Origin: G963422275 sp963422275
GTDB lineage: Bacteria > Pseudomonadota > Alphaproteobacteria > Rhodobacterales > Rhodobacteraceae
Direction of reading: 5' to 3'
NCBI GenBank assembly: GCA_963422275.1
Contig: OY729418.1
Location: 3,348,001-3,412,000 of the forward strand
DNA: 64,000 nt
Shown: positions 10,450 to 17,763 of the stretch, in pieces
Position numbering within the stretch: position 1 is the stretch's first letter
How the letters are laid out: each line of letters opens with the position of its first letter
The notes under the pieces: model-generated
The model's input: only the letters and a program-made list of their open reading frames with translations
Databases searched by the model: none
Told to the model about the DNA's origin: nothing
Made by a program: the position numbers and the translations under genes

Positions 10450-11508
10450 TTAGTGCGAATAGACGATTCCGTCGTAAAGTTTTCGAGCAGTCCGCATGAT
10501 TGCGGCATTGACGAGATTCCCAGAGGCGTCCAGTTCAACAAGGACAGTGGTTTGGCCTGACGGGTGCTCAATCGACAACGCCTTGGGGTTCCCATCAGGC
10601 AAGTTTGCTAGTTCTGCCGCGGGAGAACTAGGCAGCAAGCACGCTGTGGCAACGCTGACGGCTCCCAGCACTCCGATGCTTGCATGGCATCTATGCGGGA
10701 TGAATGTACGAGTCGAGATCGCGCCACCGTGCCTCGGCGGGCTGACCAATGTCATTTTGGGAACAGTCTTGCTTGTCACGTCTCCAAGGTTCATGAGGTA
10801 GCCGCACCTCAGGCGAATATCCTCAAGGCGGGCCTTCAGGGGCTTGTCGGCATCCAATGCCTCGCGGCTCTCCGTTCCAGAGATTTCCAGTTCGGATGCG
10901 CCAAGAACGACGCAGGGCATCCCGTTGTCGATCAAGGTCACCGCACATCCATTGATCGAGTCGATTATGCTGCCCGACGGAAGCAGGGAGCCGCAAGTTG
11001 ACCCCGCCGTGTCCCTGAATTCCAGAGGAACAGGCGCGGCTCCTCCAGGAACGCCGTCAATTGCGATGCTGCCCGAGTAATCCACCCGTTTCCCCGGTGT
11101 TCCGATGGTGGCAACCGCCACCTGTCTGGTGTTTTCCATGAAGATGGCGACTCGCGTGTATCCATCCGACGCAGTGACAATACCGCGCTCGATGGCAAAG
11201 GGACCAACGCCAGCCAGTATATTGCCGCAGTTCTGTGCGTCGGACACGATTGGTTCGTCAACGGCGACCTGCAGGAAGAGATAGTCGGCATCCATACCGG
11301 GGCGAGTCGATTTTCTGACCACTGCCACTTTGGAGGTGAGCGGATCCGCACCGCCGATTCCGTCAATCTGCCGGATGTCTGGCGAACCCATAACGGAAAG
11401 CAGGAACTGGTCTCGGGATGCAGGGTCTGAAGGCAGATCCTCCGCTAGAAAATACGCCCCTTTTGAGGTTCCCCCTCGCATCAGCATGCAGGGAGCGCTG
11501 TCAGACAT
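10450..11508 (-). CDS. galD: 4-oxalomesaconate tautomerase (PrpF/GalD family)
   Basis: 352 residues of the PrpF fold (two diaminopimelate-epimerase-like halves). Typical features are CMLMRGGTSKGAYFLAEDLP at the N-terminus, GIGGADPLTSKVAVV, NCGNILAGVGPFAIE (active-site Cys region) and later HRCHASIGVLGAVSVATACL. GalD isomerises the keto/enol forms of 4-oxalomesaconate. PrpF relatives isomerise aconitate, but the flanking hydratase and aldolase genes favour the GalD role. The start overlaps the aldolase stop by 8 bases, indicating coupled translation. Confidence 0.87.
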   Translation of the reverse strand: MSDSAPCMLMRGGTSKGAYFLAEDLPSDPASRDQFLLSVMGSPDIRQIDGIGGADPLTSKVAVVRKSTRPGMDADYLFLQVAVDEPIVSDAQNCGNILAGVGPFAIERGIVTASDGYTRVAIFMENTRQVAVATIGTPGKRVDYSGSIAIDGVPGGAAPVPLEFRDTAGSTCGSLLPSGSIIDSINGCAVTLIDNGMPCVVLGASELEISGTESREALDADKPLKARLEDIRLRCGYLMNLGDVTSKTVPKMTLVSPPRHGGAISTRTFIPHRCHASIGVLGAVSVATACLLPSSPAAELANLPDGNPKALSIEHPSGQTTVLVELDASGNLVNAAIMRTARKLYDGIVYSH

Positions 11509-12178
11509 ATTTCAGACCCCGTTCTTCCAGTCGTTTGCGCATCTTGTAAATGTCTAGGCCGAGCTCGCCATCAGCAAGCCTCTGTCTCTTCTCGTCCTCG
11601 CCGCTGATGCGGGCTTGGGATCTCTCGAGGATGGCGAATGAATTGGTGCGGGGGACTACGCAAACACCGTCGTCATCCGCAACCACAATGTCTCCGGGGT
11701 CGACCCGTTCGCCGGCACAGACGACTTGCACGTTGACCGACCCAAGGTTTTCCTTTACCGTTCCTTGGGCGGATATGGCCTTGGACCAAACAGGAAAGTC
11801 AATCGCCTTCAGTTCCCGTATGTCGCGAACGCCAGCGTCGATGACCAAACCGACGCATCCCCTTGCTTTTGCGGACACCGCAAGCAGACCGCCAAAATAG
11901 CCGGCATCAGACGGTGACGTCACGGCGAGCAATAGGATGTCACCCGGCTGTAGCAGTTCAATCGCCACATGCAGCATCCAGTTATCGCCCGGCGGGGCTA
12001 ATACCGTAACGGCCGACCCCGCTATTGCAACCCCAGGAAATATAGGGCGCATGTAAGATGCCAGCAATCCGGTTCGGCCCTGCGCCTCGTGCACGGCGGC
12101 AACGCCGCATTGGCCTAGTGCAGCAATTGTATCGCGTTCTGCTCGTTCAATGTCTTGAACGACGACATGGTGCGTCAT
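11501..12178 (-). CDS. galC: 4-carboxy-4-hydroxy-2-oxoadipate aldolase (RraA-like fold)
   Basis: 225 residues; it splits 4-carboxy-4-hydroxy-2-oxoadipate to pyruvate and oxaloacetate, the last step of the protocatechuate 4,5- and gallate pathways. Visible motifs: substrate loop region SDAGYFGGLLAVSAKARG and the catalytic VIDAGVRDIRELK with R118/D119, characteristic of LigK/GalC/ProA aldolases and the related RraA fold. The ATG at 12178 overlaps the upstream hydratase stop as ATGA, which fixes the start; an upstream extension of the frame is not used. RraA-only function is less likely given the operon. Confidence 0.87.
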   Translation of the reverse strand: MTHHVVVQDIERAERDTIAALGQCGVAAVHEAQGRTGLLASYMRPIFPGVAIAGSAVTVLAPPGDNWMLHVAIELLQPGDILLLAVTSPSDAGYFGGLLAVSAKARGCVGLVIDAGVRDIRELKAIDFPVWSKAISAQGTVKENLGSVNVQVVCAGERVDPGDIVVADDDGVCVVPRTNSFAILERSQARISGEDEKRQRLADGELGLDIYKMRKRLEERGLKYV

Positions 12179-12909
12179 AGTTCGTCGACGCATCGTGGGT
12201 AGACTGCTTGGAATCCCTCCGCGTAGCGTGCGTAGCAGCCCCCGGCCTGCCCGCCAGAATTCCGCCGGAAATGGTTGCCACGATTCTCGGCGACATTTGT
12301 GTAGTAGGCCCACAGATGATGCTGGCCTTCCATGCACTCGATCGCGGCCCGCTTCGATTCCCAAACCTCAGTGATGTCAAGAAGCACGTTCGGCACCCAT
12401 CCCATTTGTTCTGTTTGGTGTGGCTCGAACAGATATAGTTGCGGTGAGCCCAGCACCTGTTCACCCGGATTGTGGCCCCATGCCTGGGAAATCATCCGCA
12501 CCTCCATGGCGATTTCGGTGGCATGCATGTGATCCGTATTGTACGGGTCGTATCGCGAATGGGACAGCAGAAATTTGGGCTGCACGGTGCGCACGATATC
12601 GACCAACTTGAACTTGGCGTCCCGGTCCAAATTGAGAGGATAGTCTCCGAGGTCAAGAAACATGATGTCGTGTGCGTTCAGTGCTTTGGCGGCATTTTCA
12701 GCTTCTTTCCGGCGCGCGGCCTTTACCCTTTCAAGTGTCATGCCTGCTTCCTTCCACAGCTTTGCGCTTTCCCCGCGCTCGCCGTATGACAGGCAGGCCA
12801 CGGTGATATCGTAACCTAGCTTCTGGTGAAGGGCGATGGCTCCGCCGCACCGCCACACGAAATCTGCGGCATGTGCGCTGATCACTAGCGCAGTCTTTTC
12901 GTTGACCAT
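12175..12909 (-). CDS. galB: 4-oxalomesaconate hydratase (PIG-L/LmbE-type, GalB)
   Basis: About 244 residues. The N-terminal metal-binding motif is SAHAADFVWRCGGAIALHQ, the GalB variant of the PIG-L AHPDDE motif, followed by ACLSYGERGESAKLW, and later SHSRYDPYNTDHMHA, with further histidines in a Zn-site pattern. GalB hydrates 4-oxalomesaconate to the aldolase substrate. Three in-frame ATGs exist; 12909 has GAGAGA seven bases upstream and gives the usual length. It is the first gene of the four-gene minus-strand operon. Confidence 0.85.
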   Translation of the reverse strand: MVNEKTALVISAHAADFVWRCGGAIALHQKLGYDITVACLSYGERGESAKLWKEAGMTLERVKAARRKEAENAAKALNAHDIMFLDLGDYPLNLDRDAKFKLVDIVRTVQPKFLLSHSRYDPYNTDHMHATEIAMEVRMISQAWGHNPGEQVLGSPQLYLFEPHQTEQMGWVPNVLLDITEVWESKRAAIECMEGQHHLWAYYTNVAENRGNHFRRNSGGQAGGCYARYAEGFQAVYPRCVDEL

Positions 12910-12930
12910 AACCATTCTCTCTACCCGCAT

Positions 12931-13517
12931 TTGAACTTTTGATCAACCTGCTACTCACGCGTTCCAGGGCAATCGCTTTTGAAAGATTCCGGTTTTCCCT
13001 TTCCCGCTGGTGATGTAACGTGCCCGCAGGCAACAACGCAGAGGCAGGCATTTTTCTTCTGCTCATCTTCAAGGAACCGGGACCTAAGCCTGCAAAACGC
13101 CATGCGCCGCGACTTCGCGAGATGACGGCCATTGTGCTCCCTTGCAGCATTTCCGGTGGCGAGGGATGCATCGGCATGCAGAGATGCGGGTAGAGCGGGG
13201 AGCCGTTTTCGCGACGCGTTCTCTGGCCCGTTCACCGCGTTCAATCGGCGCGGTCTTCGGGCTAGGCCGTGACGGCAGTTGCCCGTGGTGGCGACTGTGC
13301 GCTGTCGCTGAAGAGTAGCTAGGGCGTCCTCGCGACGATGCGGGCCTGCTTGGATGGTCCAGGAGCGCGGAGAGGCCCAAGCGCTTTCAATTACATGGAT
13401 ACGGGGCAGCCTGAGGTGCACCGGCGGGAACCGAATACAAATCGATGTGAAGTCGAAAGCTTGGCTTGATCATCAACTGCGTGGACGGTTGCCGCTGCAA
13501 GTAGGACATCTGTTGGG
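12931..13517. other. 587-bp intergenic region, no supported gene
   Basis: This spacer between the galB start and the IS427-group element must carry the operon promoter. Several overlapping frames on both strands cover it, but none shows a domain or a good start. I do not see a LysR-type regulator here, although such operons often have one next door. The GC-rich middle part may be old gene debris. Confidence 0.5.
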
Positions 13518-14293
13518 CTAGGGCGTGTACTCATTAGTTTTGATCCAGAGGCGAATGGAGGCAAGGGCGATTGCGGCGAGGAAGTTTCTTGCAAGCTTGT
13601 GATAGCGGGTCGCGATGCCCCGGAAGTGCTTGAGTTTGTTGAAGAAACGTTCCACGAGGTTGCGTTGCCGGTACAGGTGATCGGGCACCGAGCGCTGCTC
13701 CCGGCGGTCCCGCTGGGTCGGGATGTGGGGGCAAGAGCCGTGGTCGGCAATGCGTTTGAGGATGGCGCGGGCGTCGTAGCCGCGGTCGGCGACGGTGTCC
13801 CGGGCCGGCTCAAGGCCGTCAAGGAGGGCCGGCACGGCAGCCTTGTCGGAGGCTTGGCCCGGGGTGAGAACGAAGCGGCGCGGCAGGCCAAGGCCGTCGA
13901 CGACGACGTGGATTTTGGTGCTCAGCCCGCCTCGCGAGCGTCCGATGGCGTGATCCGGACCCCCTTTTTTCCGCCCGCGGCGTGCTGGTGGGCGCGCACC
14001 ACCGAGGAGTCGAGGAGATGAAGAGATCCCGGCGGGCGCGCCGCCAGCGCCTTGAACAGGCGTTCCCACACCCCTTGCCTGGCCCAGCGGTTGTAGCGGT
14101 TGCAGACTGTCGTATACGGCCCGTAGCGTTCCGGAAGGTCGCGCCACGGCATGCCGGTGCGCAGGATGTGAAAAATCCCGCTGATCACCCACCGGTCGTC
14201 CACCCGCGGAACGCCCCGCGGCTTGTCAGGCAACAACGGCGAGATGATCGCCCATTCCACATCCGTCAGATCGTGCCGTCCCTGCATCCTCAA
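13518..14293 (-). CDS. IS427-group transposase OrfA/OrfB (fused by frameshifting)
   Basis: OrfA (14293 down to 13922, 123 residues) has LTDVEWAIISPLLPDKPRG and WRDLPERYGPYTTVCNRY, then SSVVRAHQHAAGGKKG (first catalytic Asp just before). The catalytic core continues in another frame as GRSRGGLSTKIHVVVDGLG, TVADRGYDARAIL and RNLVERFFNKLKHFRG (the DDE residues), ending near 13518. The switch occurs around GGAAAAAAGGGG on the minus strand (13966-13977), a slippery run used for programmed frameshifting in this group. The OrfB stop lies in the CTAG target repeat. Confidence 0.85.
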
Positions 14294-14367
14294 TCTCCCA
14301 CTTTTTGGAAGATTGAATCACATCAGAGCCGAAAAGAAAATCCCTTTTTCATTTATGAGTACACGAC
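13522..14367 (-). mobile_element. IS5-family, IS427-group insertion sequence, 846 bp, apparently intact
   Basis: Ends: GGCGTGTACTCATTA on the left and GTCGTGTACTCATAA read from the right. A CTAG target duplication lies at 13518-13521 and 14368-14371, the YTAR target expected of IS5-family elements. It carries two overlapping transposase frames. A shorter deletion derivative of the same element is at 31220-31778. Confidence 0.9.
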
Positions 14368-14429
14368 CTAGTGACATCGCTGAGGTGATCAGGTATAACC
14401 AGAATTGATGAAATGAGGGTGTGGATTGG

Positions 14430-15137
14430 ATGAAGCGAGGAGCAGTGATTGCGTGCGTTTTGCTTGCTGGATGCGTTGACGTTCTTGGAACGGCCACGCA
14501 GCCGGTGCCTGCCGCCGCGCCAGTGCTGACAAGACAGCAGATGGCAGACTTCCAGACAGTCGCGACGGAATTGGAACCCGTAGCGGAGGATGCCTGCGAC
14601 GAAATATTGCCAGAGCTAAACTGCGATTTTCTGGTTCTTGTGGATGATCGCCCCGGCGTGCGGCCGAATGCGTTCCACACAACCGATCGCTTTGGACGCC
14701 CTTTGATTATATTCACTGATTCCCTGATCGCTAGCATGGCGAACCCGGACGAAATGGCATTTGTTTTCAGCCATGAAGCTGCCCATCACATCTTGCAGCA
14801 TATTCCGCAGACACAAAGGTCGGCCGCAGCGGGCATTCTGCTAGGAGGAATTTTCGGTGCTGCGGTTGCAGGTGGCGGCTCCGATGCCAATACTAGGGAC
14901 TCGATGGAAACATTCGCCCGTTTGGGAGGCGATATTGGGGCACGTGCCTATTCAGTTCAACATGAATTCGAGGCCGACGAACTTGGCGCGCTTATTGCGA
15001 ATGCGGCAGGATATGATCCGATTCGCGGAGTCGGGATATTCAATAGATTGCCGAATCGTGAAGGTGGAATTCTGGCGACACATCCGCCGAACGCGCGTCG
15101 TGTCGAGGCAGTCAGGCGAACCATCCAGAACATTTGA
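14430..15137 (+). CDS. M48-family metalloprotease lipoprotein
   Basis: 235 residues from the ATG at 14430; a GTG nine bases earlier is also possible. The signal peptide ends in the lipobox LLAGC, so the mature protein is probably anchored to the outer membrane facing the periplasm. The Zn motif is SHEAAHHIL (HExxH) near residue 115, with the third ligand Glu in HEFEADELGA and the C-terminal THPPNARRVEAV typical of M48 (LoiP/BepA-like) proteases. Its role is probably envelope protein quality control. It is followed by a 320-bp spacer, so it is not clearly in an operon. Confidence 0.9.
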   Translation: MKRGAVIACVLLAGCVDVLGTATQPVPAAAPVLTRQQMADFQTVATELEPVAEDACDEILPELNCDFLVLVDDRPGVRPNAFHTTDRFGRPLIIFTDSLIASMANPDEMAFVFSHEAAHHILQHIPQTQRSAAAGILLGGIFGAAVAGGGSDANTRDSMETFARLGGDIGARAYSVQHEFEADELGALIANAAGYDPIRGVGIFNRLPNREGGILATHPPNARRVEAVRRTIQNI

Positions 15138-15458
15138 TCTTCAAAACAATTGCCGCTTGCCAAGGAATGAGCGCGGGAACTGTCGACGAGCCAGGGCGCA
15201 TTGCAGTCTGGCGAGAGGAGAAGGCAAGACAAGCGCTTTTGACGATACTCGGGTAAGCGACTTGGTTCCGAGGACGAAGAAAGTGCGCCTGACCGGCGGT
15301 TCCGATGGTACAAGCCTCTCTTGCCGAGGCAATCTACAGACATTCTCTGGGGCATAAATCGTCTTGCAATTTTAGGCGGCAGGTCTCAAATTCGGTACGT
15401 TGCGCTTGGGGGCAATTGCGGGAAAGGCACTAAGGAGGACCCGCGGAGGGACAAGGGA

Positions 15459-16112
15459 ATGTCCGATTTCCAGAAACGCCGAATCATAATGGTGGACTGC
15501 CAAGTCCGACCTTCCGACGTCACCAAGTTTCCGATCATTAATGCAATGCTTGAGGTGCCGCGCGAGGATTTCGTTCCGGATTCCCGGCGCGAGATGGCTT
15601 ACGTGGGCGATCATCTCGACATCGGTTCGGGGCGGGTTCTTCTGGACCCCCGTGTCCTTGCGAAAATGCTCGATGCATTGGATATCAGACCGCATGATTT
15701 GGTGCTCGATGTCGGTTGTGGCATGGGTTACTCTTCTGCAGTGATCTCGAAAATGGCTGAAGCCGTCATCGCCCTCGAGGAAAACAAAGAGTTTTCAGAC
15801 CGCGCGGAAGCAGCATTTTCGCTGCATTCAGTGGACAATGCCGTGGTGGTCAATGGGAGGTTGACGAAGGGATCACCAAGACATGGGCCATACGACGCGA
15901 TCGCAATCCAAGGCGGTCTCGAAAAGTTTCCCGATGAGCTCGGACGACAACTTGCTGAGGGTGGCCGTGTTGGGTGTATCTTCTGCGAAGGACCGGTTGG
16001 AGAGTGCCGCATTGGAATAAAGCGTGGCGGCCGGATCATGTGGCGAACTAGCTTTAACGCTGATGCACCGGTGCTTCCGGGATTCTTGGGAAAGAGGGAG
16101 TTTGTGTTCTAG
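15459..16112 (+). CDS. Protein-L-isoaspartate O-methyltransferase family protein
   Basis: 217 residues; SAM-dependent methyltransferase of the PCMT group. It has MVDCQVRPSDVT at the N-terminus, VPREDFVP and DIGSGRVLLDPRVLAKMLDA, and motif I LVLDVGCGMGYSSAVISKM. In Rhodobacterales this variant regularly precedes tolC, as here (57 bp before). The ATG at 15459 has GGAGGG nine bases upstream. The exact substrate is uncertain, because the group includes divergent members. Confidence 0.87.
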   Translation: MSDFQKRRIIMVDCQVRPSDVTKFPIINAMLEVPREDFVPDSRREMAYVGDHLDIGSGRVLLDPRVLAKMLDALDIRPHDLVLDVGCGMGYSSAVISKMAEAVIALEENKEFSDRAEAAFSLHSVDNAVVVNGRLTKGSPRHGPYDAIAIQGGLEKFPDELGRQLAEGGRVGCIFCEGPVGECRIGIKRGGRIMWRTSFNADAPVLPGFLGKREFVF

Positions 16113-16169
16113 CGAACGATTTTTGCGCACCTGCTGTTGAAACCAGCAGGTGCGAACTGGGGGACGGTA

Positions 16170-17579
16170 ATGGTTGCACGAAACATGAGAGTCGCCAGTC
16201 TTGCGACGATTGCATTGATAGCTGGGATGCCTCATGCCGCCAAAACGGAATCGCTGACCGATGCCTTGGTCAACGCTTACAACAGCAGTAACCTTCTGAC
16301 TTCGACGCGCACGTTGGTCCGGATTCAAGACGAGAATGTCGCGCAAGCCGTGGCGGCAATGCGGCCTACCGCCAACATTGCAGCGTCTGTAGCGGGGGCT
16401 CTTTGCGACAACAAAGGCAAAGAATGCACAGGGCAGGTCTCAAGCAGTGCACTTACAGGCACGCTACAATTGACTTCCGAATTGCTTCTCTACGACGGCG
16501 GCAGCGGAAAGATTGCGGTGGAGGCTGCAAGAGAAGGTGTATATGCAACACGGCAGACGCTTGTCGAGACGGAGCAGAACATCCTGTTGGAGGTGGTTAA
16601 GGCATACCACGCCGTTCTGAGAGCTGCTGAATTTCTGGCTTTGGAGAAAGACAACCTCAATGTGGTTGCCACCGAACTGGATGCGGCATGGGACCGCTTC
16701 GAACTAGGAGGAATTTCGCGGTCCGAGGTAAATCTTGTGGAAGCTCGTCTCGCAGTTGCGCGAAGCAACGTCGTCAGTCGGCGCGGGGAATTGGAAATCG
16801 CTCGAGAATCTTACAAGTTAGCTACTGGAAGCTATCCAGACGAGCTTGATCCTCCTTCCCCTCTTCCGAAAATTCCTGATTCCTTGGAGGAGGCTCTCGA
16901 TACGGCCAACAAATTCCACCCTTCGCTTGCGCGTGCTCGACATACTGTCAAGGCTGCCGACCTGAACGTGAAGAGGGCTGAGGCTACAGCCTATCCACGT
17001 CTAATGCTTGGAGGATCGTTAAGTCAAAACAGGAATTTCGAGAAATGGGGCCCCCCTACGACCAGAGCTTCGATTTCCATCTCTGCACAGGTGCAGCTGT
17101 ATCGCGGCGGTCAGTTGACATCCGTCTACCGTCAGGGGTTGGCAAATCTTGCAAAAGCCCGGGCGGACCACAAGCATTCTGCGCGGGTTGTGGAAGCGCA
17201 GGTTGGAACTGCCTGGGCCAAGGTTGGCATCGCCAAGGCCGCCATCCAGACTCGTAGCGAACAGGTGACCTCGGCCGAGGTGGCCTACAATGGTGTCCGA
17301 GAAGAGGCGTCTCTCGGACTTCGCAGCACACTTGAAGTTCTCGATGCGGAGAGGGACTTAAATGCGGCGAAGACCAATCTTGTATCGGCCCAGCATGATC
17401 GGGATATCGCCGTCTACACGATGCTGTCGAATTTGGGAATGCTTACCGCCGAACACTTGGGCCTTGATGTTGAAGCTTACGATCCAGATGAGAATTTGGA
17501 AAGCGTGAAGACCGCACCTGTCGCGGGCGAGCGAAAGATCTTGCTGGACAAGGTTCTGAAGCGGAGCGGCAGAAACTGA
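16170..17579 (+). CDS. tolC: TolC-family outer membrane efflux protein
   Basis: 469 residues from the ATG at 16170 (GGGGGACGG upstream). An N-terminal signal peptide (ASLATIALIAGMPHAAK) is followed by two outer-membrane-efflux repeats: long helical heptads around ALVNAYNSSNLL and VEARLAVARSNVVSRRGELE, then EALDTANKFHPSLARARHTV and SLGLRSTLEVLDAERDLNAA. It forms the trimeric outer-membrane channel for type I secretion and RND or ABC efflux. It follows the PCMT gene closely and may be co-transcribed. Confidence 0.92.
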   Translation: MVARNMRVASLATIALIAGMPHAAKTESLTDALVNAYNSSNLLTSTRTLVRIQDENVAQAVAAMRPTANIAASVAGALCDNKGKECTGQVSSSALTGTLQLTSELLLYDGGSGKIAVEAAREGVYATRQTLVETEQNILLEVVKAYHAVLRAAEFLALEKDNLNVVATELDAAWDRFELGGISRSEVNLVEARLAVARSNVVSRRGELEIARESYKLATGSYPDELDPPSPLPKIPDSLEEALDTANKFHPSLARARHTVKAADLNVKRAEATAYPRLMLGGSLSQNRNFEKWGPPTTRASISISAQVQLYRGGQLTSVYRQGLANLAKARADHKHSARVVEAQVGTAWAKVGIAKAAIQTRSEQVTSAEVAYNGVREEASLGLRSTLEVLDAERDLNAAKTNLVSAQHDRDIAVYTMLSNLGMLTAEHLGLDVEAYDPDENLESVKTAPVAGERKILLDKVLKRSGRN

Positions 17580-17763
17580 ACAAAACAGCTGGGGCGGAAG
17601 TGCACCGCGGCCGCCGAAGGCAACGACGATTCTTGCCGGGTTGAAGGATGTGCCCGGGTGGCTTGGAGCATGATCCCCGAATCGGCACCGCAAGTACCTT
17701 CGGCGTGATCCTCAGCGCAATCCCGACTTGGCGGCTAGCACGGACGCGCCGCGCGCTCCTCGC

